Assembly (NCBI RefSeq): GCF_947387555.1
Contig: NZ_CANDNZ010000007.1
Span: 124,001-188,000, forward strand
Length of the DNA stretch: 64,000 nucleotides
DNA from: Thalassomonas sp. RHCl1
GTDB taxonomy: Bacteria; Pseudomonadota; Gammaproteobacteria; Enterobacterales; Alteromonadaceae
Direction of reading: 5' to 3'
This document shows, in pieces, positions 27,537 through 36,117 of the stretch. The position numbers and the translations under genes were made by a program. The number at the start of each line of letters is the position of its first letter. The stretch's first letter is position 1. The notes below the pieces were generated by a model that ran no database searches, was not told the DNA's origin, and saw nothing but the letters and a program-made list of their open reading frames with translations.

Positions 27537-28433
27537 ATGAGCTTAACAAGAAGTGAAAATAAGATGAATTTAAACAAAGTGATCAACGGCTTTATCGCAC
27601 TGATGTTAGCTGGCTTGCTGGTAACACAAGCGGTACATGCCGAAAGTAAAATAAATAACCAGGTCAATGTTGGCATCCAGTTATGGTCGGTAAAAGACGA
27701 ACTTAAAAATGACTTTGTCGGTACACTGACCCGGTTGGCGGAAATGGGCTTTAACGGTGTTGAATTTGCCGGAGATTTTGGCCCTTATGGCGATAATCCC
27801 CAAGGGCTGAAAAAGTTGCTGGACAAATTAGGCTTAAAAGCTGCCGGTGCCCATTTAGGTTTTGACCAGCTAAGTGACGATAAAATTGACCAGACTATAG
27901 CTTTCTACAAGGCTTTGGACTGTCGTTTCCTGATTGTGCCCTGGGACGAAAGAGCTTTTGACCCAGAAGGGGTTTATCAGGTAGCCAAGGAGTTATCTTA
28001 TGTCGCCGGACGCCTTAAAAGTGCCGGGTTAAAAGTAGGTTATCATAACCATGCCGAAGAATTGCAGGACTTTGATAACACCACTTACTGGGATATCTTA
28101 GCCAAAACCACGCATCCTGAAGTGATCCTGCAACAGGATGTCGGCTGGACCACTTATGCCGGTAAAGATCCTGTGGCCTATGTACATAAATATCCGGGAC
28201 GCACGCTAACCACACATTACAAGGCGAAACTGCCAAAAGGCACCCAAGGCAAATTACCGTTAATCGGCCAGGATGTGATCCCTTGGGACAAATTATTAAA
28301 AGCCAATCTGGCGGTGGGCGGCACCTTATGGTTTATCGTCGAGCAGGAAGAATACCCGCAAGGACTTTCCGTAATGCAGAGTGTGGCTGCTTCATTAAAA
28401 GGTTTTGAAAAGGTAATTGCTGAGGCAAATTAA
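27537..28433 (+). CDS. Secreted sugar phosphate isomerase/epimerase-like TIM-barrel protein
   Basis: A 298-residue AP-endonuclease-2/xylose-isomerase-like TIM barrel with an N-terminal signal peptide (LNKVINGFIALMLAGLLVTQAVHA). Motifs include GIQLWSVKDELKNDFVGTL, GFNGVEFAGDFGPYG and GYHNHAEELQDF with metal-binding residues, then QQDVGWTTYAGKD. The start at 27537 is two bases after the GMC stop; ATG 27564, directly before the signal peptide, is the alternative. Homologues accompany 3-keto-glycoside pathways, where they act on oxidised sugars in the periplasm; a role here in handling the 3-keto product is inferred. Confidence 0.82.
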   Translation: MSLTRSENKMNLNKVINGFIALMLAGLLVTQAVHAESKINNQVNVGIQLWSVKDELKNDFVGTLTRLAEMGFNGVEFAGDFGPYGDNPQGLKKLLDKLGLKAAGAHLGFDQLSDDKIDQTIAFYKALDCRFLIVPWDERAFDPEGVYQVAKELSYVAGRLKSAGLKVGYHNHAEELQDFDNTTYWDILAKTTHPEVILQQDVGWTTYAGKDPVAYVHKYPGRTLTTHYKAKLPKGTQGKLPLIGQDVIPWDKLLKANLAVGGTLWFIVEQEEYPQGLSVMQSVAASLKGFEKVIAEAN

Positions 28434-28501
28434 TGCTTTTCCTGCGTAAATCAGCACGGCCCGGACGGTTTCATCTGCGGTAGCTGATTTTATCACTTAA
28501 A

Positions 28502-28529
28502 GTTACTGCGCCCATTAGGACGCAGTAAC
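28502..28529 (+). terminator. Hairpin after the symporter/oxidoreductase operon
   Basis: GTTACTGCG and CGCAGTAAC form a perfect 9-bp stem around a 10-base loop, 68 bases after the stop at 28433. The T-tract is weak. Confidence 0.5.
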
Positions 28530-28564
28530 CTGATTTCCTGTTATTGCTGAGCAGCCAAACCGGA

Positions 28565-28825
28565 CTATGTCTGGCTTGGTTTTATCACTAATTCCCCCTT
28601 GTTAACCGTTACTGTGACCTTTTCTCCGATAATAAATCCGGCTTGCTTAAACCATTTGCCCCTAAGGACAAGGCAAGGTTCAAGGTTTACCGGCACATAG
28701 TTGATACCCAGGCTCCCGGTTTTTAGACCTGAATTGCTGGCGGTTTCCAGTATGGTGAGCTGGCGGGTGGTGGGATATTTTGCTTTTGCCGAGCGAGGCT
28801 CTGGCGTATGATGATATTCAGCCAT
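28565..28825 (-). CDS. SymE-family toxin-like protein (type I toxin-antitoxin)
   Basis: An 86-residue protein with an N-terminal variable segment and the SymE domain in the C-terminal half (PCLVLRGKWFKQAGFIIGEKV then TVTVNKGELVIKP, about 50-83). That domain has an AbrB-like fold adapted to nucleic-acid cleavage or condensation. AGGAG stands 6 bases before the ATG. In Escherichia coli, SymE is repressed by the antisense RNA SymR and by LexA. A candidate antisense transcript with a strong terminator is seen here at 28817-28985, but no LexA box was recognised. The gene interrupts the mannan locus between two operons. Confidence 0.8.
   Translation of the reverse strand: MAEYHHTPEPRSAKAKYPTTRQLTILETASNSGLKTGSLGINYVPVNLEPCLVLRGKWFKQAGFIIGEKVTVTVNKGELVIKPSQT
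28784..28812 (+). promoter_or_regulatory. Candidate promoter for an antisense RNA against symE
   Basis: TTTTGC (28784-28789), a 17-base spacer and TATGAT (28807-28812) on the plus strand, inside the 5' end of the symE gene. The -35 box is weak. Confidence 0.3.
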
Positions 28826-28985
28826 GACGGACTCCTAGTGCAGTTCGTTTTGGTTAGCGACCTCTGAGTGTCTGACCACTCAGGGGTTGCGACTTGTGTT
28901 ACAACTTAGGCTCAAGCTTTGCTGTAAGCATTATTAAGAAAAGACCAAGTCACTGGTTAAAGCAACAGTGGCTTTGTCTTTTTTT
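28817..28985 (+). ncRNA. Candidate SymR-like antisense RNA
   Basis: The plus strand opposite the symE start carries a possible promoter, a perfect 7-bp hairpin (28864-28883, CTGAGTG/CACTCAG) and a strong intrinsic terminator ending at 28985, with no coding frame. A transcript from about 28817 would cover the symE start codon and ribosome site, as SymR does. The extent is inferred; at about 170 nt it is longer than the Escherichia coli SymR. Confidence 0.4.
28940..28985 (+). terminator. Intrinsic terminator on the plus strand
   Basis: AAAGAC/GTCTTT (28940-28945 with 28976-28981) and CACTG/CAGTG (28951-28955 with 28966-28970) form a long interrupted stem, followed by a seven-T run. No plus-strand gene ends here, so it may end an antisense RNA. 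Confidence 0.7.
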
Positions 28986-29076
28986 GTGGAGGATTTTGAG
29001 GATATGGACTACAGCCTTTACAGTTAGGGTTTTGCCTTGTAATGGGTTGATAACATTGGAAATGTGCCAGTAAAAG

Positions 29077-30165
29077 TTACCAGCTCATTTGCTGTCTGAT
29101 AAACTTTGTCAGCAGCGCGGCATTTTCTCTGTGATGTTGTACCCTGGGATGTTTGTCATAACCCGTATAGGGAAACATCATAGTCATGAGCTGTTTATCG
29201 CCGGTTTCTGCTTTTATCCGGGTGATTGCCTGCTGAATATAACCCGGCCATTTCGACCCCGGCTTTACCGCATCCATACTGCCAAGGGTGGCGATAATCA
29301 AGGTCTCGGGATATTTACCCCGGACCGTTTTAAGGAACCGGTAATAGGCTTGTATGCGCGCTTCATCATCGGGAACCGGGGTTAGCCGGATATCGGCCAG
29401 GGCGTGGTCATTTTGAAACAGGTTAATAACGGCCACATCCGGGGCCCACTGGTTAAAGTCCCAGCGGGAGTTATTTAAACCGGTGGCGTTTAACTGCAGG
29501 AAAAATTTTGGCATGGTAAAGTCAAACCAGCTTACCATGATGCCGATACCACTCTGGGAGGTGCTGACATATTCGGCATCCAGGTTACGTGCGGTCATGG
29601 CGCCATAGGCCAGGAAGTTATTTTTCTCTGCCAGCTTGTCGTCGTCCTGATCCTGGGGGGCCTCATTGCCCATGCCGCTGGTCACCGAATCGCCGATAAA
29701 CTCAATACGGCGCGAAGGACGCGGGGCAGGGGGCAAGAGTTTACCGTTCCCGGCCAGGACTAATCCTTTAAATACGGTGTTGCCTTCCTCCCCTTCGGTG
29801 CGTTTGCTGATCATCAGGGAATGGGGGCCTTGGGTAAGTTTTTCTGAGATCACATAGGTAGCAAGCCCTTTGCTGCACCGGATCACCACAGGGTTGTCCC
29901 AGTCTTCGTCGATAAAAACATTGAAATAATTGTGGCCAAATTCATCGTCGAGTAATACCGACAGTTTATCGCCGGTGAACCTGGCCTTGATATAGGTGCC
30001 GGGCCAGGAAATTTTTGGCGCTTTCGGGGCGCTGAAATCTATGCGGCCGGTATATTGCAGTAATTCGTTATCGGCGAATATCGTGTGGGGTTTTGCACTA
30101 ACCTGGAGGCTCATAACTGTTATTACCAGCAGAAATAAAATCGGTAGTTGTTTTAATCTGTTCAT
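29077..30165 (-). CDS. CE2-type carbohydrate acetylesterase (SGNH hydrolase)
   Basis: A 362-residue secreted enzyme. After a signal peptide (cleavage after VSA near 24) comes a jelly-roll N-terminal domain (about 30-145). The SGNH domain follows, with the nucleophile in RIEFIGDSVTSGMGNE near 153-168, NLFQNDHALAD near 247 in place of the usual GxND block, and YDKHPRVQHH near 338 carrying the catalytic histidine. This order matches CE2 esterases, which remove O-acetyl groups from mannan, xylan or glucomannan. It is 15 bases downstream of the phosphomannomutase gene, in one operon under the operator at 31664, and should strip acetyl groups that block mannanase action. Confidence 0.85.
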   Translation of the reverse strand: MNRLKQLPILFLLVITVMSLQVSAKPHTIFADNELLQYTGRIDFSAPKAPKISWPGTYIKARFTGDKLSVLLDDEFGHNYFNVFIDEDWDNPVVIRCSKGLATYVISEKLTQGPHSLMISKRTEGEEGNTVFKGLVLAGNGKLLPPAPRPSRRIEFIGDSVTSGMGNEAPQDQDDDKLAEKNNFLAYGAMTARNLDAEYVSTSQSGIGIMVSWFDFTMPKFFLQLNATGLNNSRWDFNQWAPDVAVINLFQNDHALADIRLTPVPDDEARIQAYYRFLKTVRGKYPETLIIATLGSMDAVKPGSKWPGYIQQAITRIKAETGDKQLMTMMFPYTGYDKHPRVQHHRENAALLTKFIRQQMSW

Positions 30166-30180
30166 GGCTTGTTCCCGGTG

Positions 30181-31551
30181 TTAACTGCTCTTGATAAGGG
30201 CGAGTAATTCATTGGTTTTTTCCTGCATTAACAGCTGATCGTGTTTGGCTTCGACATTTAGCCTTAATACCGGCTCGGTATTTGACATGCGCAGGTTAAA
30301 GCGCCAGTCCTGAAAACTCATGCTCAGACCGTCGGTATCATCGCTGGTTTTTGCCTGTGCCTGATATTTTTCAGCTATGGCCCGGATCACTTGCTGAGGA
30401 TCTTTCACCTGGCTGTTGATTTCCCCGCTACAGGGATACAGCGCTTTACGCTCGTTAATCAGGGATGACAGTGATTGGCCGGTGCGGGACATTAAGGCGG
30501 TGATCAGCAGCCAGGGAATATTGCCATTATCACAGTAGGCGAAATCACGGAAATAATGATGGGCGCTCATTTCGCCGCCGTAAATGGCATCCTGCTCGCG
30601 CATGGCTTGTTTAATAAAGGCGTGGCCTGTTTTACTGGCCAGCGCCCTACCGCCTTGCTGATGGACGATATCCAGGGTATTCCAGTATAGGCGAGGGTCA
30701 TGGATAACGGTTTCATCTTGTTTGCCATCAAGTAACATAGCTGCGAGTAAACCAACGATATAATAGCCTTCAATAAATTCACCCTGCTCATCAAAGAAGA
30801 AGCAGCGGTCAAAATCCCCGTCCCAGGCGATACCTAAATCGGCATTATGCTGCTTGATGGCAGCAACGGTTTCCGTGCGGTTTTCAGGCAATAACGGGTT
30901 AGGGACGCCATTGGGGAAGTTGCCGTCCGGCTCATGGTTTAAGGGGATAAACTCAAAGGGCAGGTGGGGAGCTAGGCGGTCGATAATAGCCCCGGCGCCG
31001 CCATTGCCGGCATTCACTACTATTTTCAGTTTTTTCAGCTTGGCGATATCGATATAACCGAGTAAATGCCGGGTATAGTCCACGCTGATATCCAGCTGCG
31101 TCACTTGCCCCTTCCCTTGCTCTTTCCCTTTTTGGGCCGGGGGAGAAAATGCCTCAGTCTGTACCAGTTCTTTGATGGCATTTAAGCCGGTATCACCGCT
31201 GATAGGAGCCGCCCCTTCACGGACAAACTTCATACCATTGTATGCTTTAGGGTTATGGCTGGCGGTAACACAGATACCGCCGCAAAATTCCCGGGAGAAG
31301 GTGGCGAAGTAGACTTCTTCAGTGCCGCATTGGCCGATGTTAAAGACATCGGCACCGCCATCGGTAAGGCCGTCTATCAGAGCCTCGGTGATCATCGGGC
31401 TGCTTAAGCGGATATCGTGACCCACCACTATTTTGCGGGCATTTAAATATAAAGCCGTGGCCCGGCCTATTTTATAGGCCAGTTGCGGGTTGAGTTCATC
31501 GGGTACTTTTCCCCTGATGTCATAGGCTTTAAAGCAAGTTAGTGGCTGCAT
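30181..31551 (-). CDS. Phosphomannomutase (alpha-D-phosphohexomutase family)
   Basis: A 456-residue cytoplasmic enzyme interconverting mannose 1-phosphate and mannose 6-phosphate. Motifs: FKAYDIRGKVPDEL at the start, the phosphoserine loop CVTASHNPKAYNGMK near 97-111, the metal loop GIAWDGDFDRCFFFDE near 239-254, the sugar-specificity loop GGEMSAHHYF near 329, and the C-terminal phosphate-binding loop LRMSNTEPVLRLNVEA. ATG 31551 follows AAGGA at 7 bases; the open frame to 31638 is not used. It takes the mannose 1-phosphate made by the GH130 enzyme encoded divergently at 32061. Confidence 0.93.
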   Translation of the reverse strand: MQPLTCFKAYDIRGKVPDELNPQLAYKIGRATALYLNARKIVVGHDIRLSSPMITEALIDGLTDGGADVFNIGQCGTEEVYFATFSREFCGGICVTASHNPKAYNGMKFVREGAAPISGDTGLNAIKELVQTEAFSPPAQKGKEQGKGQVTQLDISVDYTRHLLGYIDIAKLKKLKIVVNAGNGGAGAIIDRLAPHLPFEFIPLNHEPDGNFPNGVPNPLLPENRTETVAAIKQHNADLGIAWDGDFDRCFFFDEQGEFIEGYYIVGLLAAMLLDGKQDETVIHDPRLYWNTLDIVHQQGGRALASKTGHAFIKQAMREQDAIYGGEMSAHHYFRDFAYCDNGNIPWLLITALMSRTGQSLSSLINERKALYPCSGEINSQVKDPQQVIRAIAEKYQAQAKTSDDTDGLSMSFQDWRFNLRMSNTEPVLRLNVEAKHDQLLMQEKTNELLALIKSS

Positions 31552-31663
31552 CTGCTGATCCTTATTCTTAAGCTGGGATGAAATAAAAAAACAGCACTGT
31601 GATGTCCGGTTAATGAACGGGCTGTTCCCACATCTCAATTAATATTGATTTATACCAATTGAT

Positions 31664-31677
31664 AGTAACCGGTTACA
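31664..31677. promoter_or_regulatory. LacI-type operator upstream of the phosphomannomutase operon
   Basis: AGTAACCGGTTACA, one mismatch from the consensus, 113 bases before the phosphomannomutase start. Confidence 0.77.
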
Positions 31678-31786
31678 TTTTGATTTGAAATAGCCTTGGA
31701 TAAATTTTTAAGACTTTAGTGACGGCAGATGTTTGCTGGCACTTTGCTGCTTTGACATTTTTTTGAAAAGTACTGGCACAAAACGA

Positions 31787-31800
31787 GGTAACCGGTTACA
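31787..31800. promoter_or_regulatory. LacI-type operator, middle of the divergent region
   Basis: GGTAACCGGTTACA, one mismatch. It lies between the divergent phosphomannomutase and GH130 operons and is spaced 123 bases from the neighbouring copy at 31664, which could allow looping. Confidence 0.75.
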
Positions 31801-31952
31801 TTGTGATGTATGGAAAGCTCTACCTTGATGGTTTATGGGAGGAGTCTTTTCGAGTAAATAGGAAAAATCAGTGCTAATCAATTGACTGGAATAAGTTCCT
31901 AAATGTCAGTCATGGCAAGGCATATCTGTCATGGCAGTTATTAACTTAAAAA

Positions 31953-31966
31953 TGTAACCGGTTGCT
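31953..31966. promoter_or_regulatory. LacI-type operator upstream of the GH130 gene
   Basis: TGTAACCGGTTGCT, two mismatches in the right arm, about 95 bases before the GH130 start. Confidence 0.65.
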
Positions 31967-32060
31967 TATTGGTGGTCTTTTTATTGACCTTAGGGGCAGC
32001 TTTACACTTATGTCCTTAAGGCGTTACGACACCCGGGTTACAGAGATTTTTGGTAGAAAT

Positions 32061-33245
32061 ATGATGAAGTTTCAAGAAAAAGTACAACAACTAATTACCC
32101 GGCAACAAGCATTTTTAGCAACCCCGAATGTTGCCAAGCAAGATAGTAATGGCATTTACCAGCGCTGGCAAAATCCGGTGCTGACCCGGGATCATGCCCC
32201 GGTCAGTTGGCGTTATGACTTCAATGAACAAAGCAATCCTTTTCTGATGGAGCGCCAGGGCATCAATGCCACCTTTAATGCCGGCGCCATGTTGTTTAAC
32301 GGCAAATATGTTTTGGCAGTGCGGGTTGAAGGTGATGACCGTAAGTCTTTCTTTGCCATTGCTGAAAGTCCCAATGGGGTCGATAACTTTGTCTTCCGTG
32401 ATAAACCTATCACTATGCCGGAAACAGATGATCCGGATACCAATGTTTACGATATGCGTTTGGTGGCCCATGAAGACGGTTATATCTACGGCTTGTTCTG
32501 CACCGAGCGTAAAGACTTTTCTCAGCCGGATGACTTGTCTGCCGCCGTGGCCCAATGTGGTATCGCCCGCACTAAAGATCTGGATAACTGGGAGCGGTTG
32601 CCCGATCTGATCACTTATTCCGGCCAGCAGCGTAACGTGGTGTTACACCCGGAATTCGTCGATGGCAAATATGCGCTCTTTACCCGGCCCCAGGACGGCT
32701 TTATCAGTGTCGGCTCTGGCGGCGGTATCGGCTGGGGGTTAACCGAGTCGATGGAAAATGCCGAAATCAAGGAAGAAGTGATTGTTGATGCCAAGCAATA
32801 CCACACCATCACGGAAATCAAAAATGGCCAGGGGCCTGCGCCGATCAAAACGGAGCAGGGCTGGTTGCACCTGGCACACGGGGTGCGCAATACCGCCGCC
32901 GGTTTGCGTTATGTGCTTTACACCTTCATGACCGAGCTGGAGCGCCCCTGGGTGGTAAGCCATAAACCGGCGGGGCACCTGATCGCGCCCCAGGGAAGCG
33001 AACGTGTCGGTGATGTTTCCAATGTCGTGTTCAGCAATGGCTGGATAGTGAATGAGGATAACCAGGTGTTTATTTATTACGCCTCTTCCGATACCCGGAT
33101 GCACGTGGCCACTTCCACGGTTGAGCAGTTGGTGGATTATGTGCTCAATACCCCGGAAGATGGTTTATTTTCTGCCTTGTCGGTACGAAAGCGCAATGAA
33201 CTGATTGACCGCAATGCACAAGCCCTCAAAGGATTTTGTTTATGA
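32061..33245 (+). CDS. GH130 4-O-beta-D-mannosyl-D-glucose phosphorylase
   Basis: A 394-residue cytoplasmic enzyme that phosphorolyses mannosyl-beta-1,4-glucose to mannose 1-phosphate and glucose. The sequence follows the characterised Bacteroides fragilis enzyme closely from memory: WRYDFNEQSNPFLMERQGINATFNAGA, VRVEGDDRKSFFAIAESPNG, ATNVYDMRL-type segment, RNVVLHPEFVDGKYALFTRPQDGF, then GPAPIKTEQGWLHLAHGVR and DVSNVVFSNGWI. The frame is open to 31962, but homology starts at the ATG pair 32061/32064. Its last four bases overlap the epimerase start (ATGA), implying translational coupling. Confidence 0.93.
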   Translation: MMKFQEKVQQLITRQQAFLATPNVAKQDSNGIYQRWQNPVLTRDHAPVSWRYDFNEQSNPFLMERQGINATFNAGAMLFNGKYVLAVRVEGDDRKSFFAIAESPNGVDNFVFRDKPITMPETDDPDTNVYDMRLVAHEDGYIYGLFCTERKDFSQPDDLSAAVAQCGIARTKDLDNWERLPDLITYSGQQRNVVLHPEFVDGKYALFTRPQDGFISVGSGGGIGWGLTESMENAEIKEEVIVDAKQYHTITEIKNGQGPAPIKTEQGWLHLAHGVRNTAAGLRYVLYTFMTELERPWVVSHKPAGHLIAPQGSERVGDVSNVVFSNGWIVNEDNQVFIYYASSDTRMHVATSTVEQLVDYVLNTPEDGLFSALSVRKRNELIDRNAQALKGFCL

Positions 33246-34528
33246 CGGCATCGGCAGTACCAATAACATCGGCCTCGGTGCAGGATTTTTACCGGGAGCT
33301 GAAAAATATCAGCAGCTGGTGGCAGCAACATGCCGTAGATAAGCAATATGGCGGTTTTGTCGGAGAAATCGATCACTTGGCTAAAGTGGTTGCTAATGCC
33401 GACAAGGGCATTATTCTCAATACCCGGTTATTATGGTTTTTCAGCGAAGCGGCGTTATTTTTCCGGGACGAACTCAAAGATGATGTGCAGCAGGATAGGT
33501 GTGCCGCCCTGGCAGGCCGGGCGTTTTATTATCTGCTGGAATGCTTTGACGATCCGCAACATGGCGGAGTTTTTTGGGCGCTCGATTATAAAGGCCACCT
33601 GCTTGACGGTAAAAAACAGACCTATGCCCTGGCGTTTGCCATTTATGGCTTATGCGCCTATTACAAGTTGACCCGTGAGTCACAGGCGCTGGCCAAGGCC
33701 ATGGGGTATTTTCAACTGCTGGAAAGCAGGGCGCTGGACACGGTTAACGGCGGTTATTGCGAAGCCTTCGCCGCCGACTGGTCGCCTTTGCAGGATATGC
33801 GTTTGAGCAATAAAGATGATAACTTGCCGAAAACCATGAACACCCATCTGCATGTGCTCGAAGCCTATACCGCGTTATACTCGGCTAATCCGACGCCTGC
33901 CACCCGAGAAGCGCTGGCACGCAATATCAGGTATTTTAGTGAGCACATTATCAACCCGGATAACGGCCATTTACGCCTGTTTATGGAAATGGACTGGCAG
34001 GATAAGTCCCGGCATTATTCCTTTGGCCATGATATCGAAGGCAGCTGGTTATTATATGAAGCCCTGCTGGTATTGGCTGAGCCCGAGTTATTGGCCGGTT
34101 TAACCCCACTGGTGATCAAGCTGGCGCACTCCTGCTTAAGCCAAGGGTTAAGTGGTAATGGCCGGGTATTGGAAGCTTATGATTTTATAGAGAAAGAAAT
34201 AGATCCCTGTAGCGATTGGTGGGTACAGGCGGAAGCCATGGTGGGTTTCTTAAATGCCTATCAGCTGACGCAAGACACTGAATATATTAAGGCTTTTGAG
34301 GGCATCTGGCACTTTACCCGGCAGCAGCACCTGGACCGGGAAAACGGCGAGTGGCACTGGCTGGCGCTTGAGGATCAAGCCAGTAAACCAGCCCGCTATA
34401 AAGCCGGTTTCTGGAAGGCGCCATATCATAACGGCCGCGCCATGATGGAAATTTGCCGTTTATTAGCCGCTATGCCGGCCAAAGAGCAAGCCGCCGGCCG
34501 TGAGCAATTGGCCGGCGCCAGTATTTAA
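33242..34528 (+). CDS. Cellobiose/mannobiose 2-epimerase (AGE family)
   Basis: A 428-residue (alpha/alpha)6-barrel enzyme. It converts mannobiose to mannosylglucose so that the coupled GH130 phosphorylase can cleave it. Catalytic histidine motifs: TMNTHLHVLEAYTALY (His202 region), SFGHDIEGSWLLYEA (His263) and FWKAPYHNGRAMMEI near 398. WWVQAEAMVGFLNAYQ is the usual substrate-stacking segment. It is longer than the AGE-family protein at 20447 and fits cellobiose 2-epimerase. The ATG at 33242 overlaps the GH130 stop as ATGA. Confidence 0.93.
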   Translation: MTASAVPITSASVQDFYRELKNISSWWQQHAVDKQYGGFVGEIDHLAKVVANADKGIILNTRLLWFFSEAALFFRDELKDDVQQDRCAALAGRAFYYLLECFDDPQHGGVFWALDYKGHLLDGKKQTYALAFAIYGLCAYYKLTRESQALAKAMGYFQLLESRALDTVNGGYCEAFAADWSPLQDMRLSNKDDNLPKTMNTHLHVLEAYTALYSANPTPATREALARNIRYFSEHIINPDNGHLRLFMEMDWQDKSRHYSFGHDIEGSWLLYEALLVLAEPELLAGLTPLVIKLAHSCLSQGLSGNGRVLEAYDFIEKEIDPCSDWWVQAEAMVGFLNAYQLTQDTEYIKAFEGIWHFTRQQHLDRENGEWHWLALEDQASKPARYKAGFWKAPYHNGRAMMEICRLLAAMPAKEQAAGREQLAGASI

Positions 34529-34555
34529 CCAGTATTTAGTAAAGGTTATAAGGTT

Positions 34556-36046
34556 ATGAAAAGATTTTCTTTTACTGCAAAAAGTACCCTGTTTTTGTTG
34601 CTGTTATCAGGGCAAATGATGTCAGCCATGGCACTTGAGCATTTTATTACCCGCGACGGTCACAGGTTATTAGACGGACAGCAGGAGTTCCGTTTCGCCG
34701 GTATCCAGGCCCCCGAGCTGCATCGTATCGAAGACGATGCCAGGGGCAAGTGCGCCGCCGATCCCCGGGGCTGGGGCCAATACTTTAAATGGCCGACGGC
34801 GCTGGAGCAGGAAAACTGGATCAAGGCCCTGAGCTATGCCGGTTTTAAAGCCATGCGCACTTATGTGTTGTCGGTGGAGCAGGAGTTTGATGCTGCCTGC
34901 GGCCGGGAGACCCATATTCAGGCGCCGTTAACAAAAGACGGTTTGCCCAGGTTAAATGAAACCGCTATGGTGCATTACGACCGTATGATCGCCCTGGCGG
35001 ATAAATATAACTTACGCCTGATTTTGCCTTTTATCGACCACTGGGAATGGTGGGGGGGCCGCAAGCAACTGGCGGCTTTTTATGATGAAAATGAGCAGGA
35101 CTTTTACGATATCAACAGTAAAACCTATGCCGCCTATTTATCGATAATTGAGCAGGTGATCAACCGGAAAAATACCCTGACCGGCCGCTTGTATAAAGAT
35201 GAAAAGGCCATTATGTCCTGGGAAACCGGCAATGAAATATTTGAAACCAATAAAAGCTTTTTAAACCGCACCTCAGCCTTTATCAAGCAGCAGGATAGCA
35301 ATCATTTAGTGATGGACGGCAGCTATATCGAACTCAAGGAATTTGCCCTGAGTGATCCTAATGTCGATATTATTTCCAACCATTATTATGCCAATGTTTG
35401 CACCGACTGCGCCGCCCGGGTACTGGAAGACCTCACCTTTATTAATGGCCGCAAGGCGTATTTTGTCGGTGAATTCGGCTTATTGCCGGGCAAGGATATT
35501 GCCGCGATAATGCAGTCGGTGGTGCACTCACAATATAAAGGCGCCAAGTCCGTGGGCGGCCTGTTATGGGGCTTTCGAGGGCACAGGCAGGAGGGAGGTT
35601 TTTACTGGCACCAGGATTATGAGTACTACAGTTACCACCTGCCCGGCTTTCCCGAAGGCGAGTTTAATGAAGAGCAGTATGTGATAGATGCTATCCGGCT
35701 GGGCCAGGCGCAAATGGACGGGCTAAAAGCGGCCCCGCCGCTGCCTGTTCCTGAGCCACCGCTGTTATTGCCGATTAACTCGAAAGACTGGATTAACTGG
35801 ATGGGCTCCCCGCTTGGCCGTTTTTACCGTATCGAACGTGCAACTTCGGCGGACGGCCCCTGGTATATTGTCGGTAACCAGGTGTCCGATGGAGAAAATG
35901 GTTATGATCCTAAGGTAAAACCTTTATTTAGCGATAAAACCGGGGGTAAGCCGAGAAAAAGCTACTTTTACCGCGTGATTGCCAGTAATGAAAGCGGTGA
36001 ATCGGCGCCGTCAAATGTGGTGCAAGTTATTCCTGTGAGTGATTAG
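34556..36046 (+). CDS. Secreted GH5 beta-mannanase or mannosidase
   Basis: A 496-residue exported enzyme with a signal peptide (cleavage after AMA near 26). The GH5 barrel covers about 30-390, with the acid/base glutamate in SWETGNEIF (Glu227) and the nucleophile in FVGEFGLL (Glu306). The last 100 residues resemble a fibronectin III-like module (WINWMGSPLGRFYRIERATSADGPW, then YFYRVIASNESGESAPSNV). It lies 27 bases after the epimerase gene, in one operon under the operator at 31953. It is probably periplasmic, cutting manno-oligosaccharides; exact specificity (endo-mannanase or exo-mannosidase) is not readable. It is related to the catalytic domain of the lipoprotein at 46114. Confidence 0.88.
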   Translation: MKRFSFTAKSTLFLLLLSGQMMSAMALEHFITRDGHRLLDGQQEFRFAGIQAPELHRIEDDARGKCAADPRGWGQYFKWPTALEQENWIKALSYAGFKAMRTYVLSVEQEFDAACGRETHIQAPLTKDGLPRLNETAMVHYDRMIALADKYNLRLILPFIDHWEWWGGRKQLAAFYDENEQDFYDINSKTYAAYLSIIEQVINRKNTLTGRLYKDEKAIMSWETGNEIFETNKSFLNRTSAFIKQQDSNHLVMDGSYIELKEFALSDPNVDIISNHYYANVCTDCAARVLEDLTFINGRKAYFVGEFGLLPGKDIAAIMQSVVHSQYKGAKSVGGLLWGFRGHRQEGGFYWHQDYEYYSYHLPGFPEGEFNEEQYVIDAIRLGQAQMDGLKAAPPLPVPEPPLLLPINSKDWINWMGSPLGRFYRIERATSADGPWYIVGNQVSDGENGYDPKVKPLFSDKTGGKPRKSYFYRVIASNESGESAPSNVVQVIPVSD

Positions 36047-36068
36047 TTCTAGTTACTCGAATTTTTAA

Positions 36069-36103
36069 CTAGCCAGTTGATTGGATATTGATTAACTGGC
36101 TAG
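36069..36103 (+). terminator. Hairpin after the GH130-epimerase-GH5 operon
   Basis: CTAGCCAGTT (36069-36078) and AACTGGCTAG (36094-36103) form a perfect 10-bp stem, 23 bases after the GH5 stop. The T-tract is modest. Confidence 0.6.
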
Positions 36104-36117
36104 ATGTTTCCCTGCCA

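Noticed and set aside
28784-28900. LexA box for symE
   Set aside because: No CTGT-N8-ACAG palindrome was found upstream of the gene, so SOS control is not claimed.
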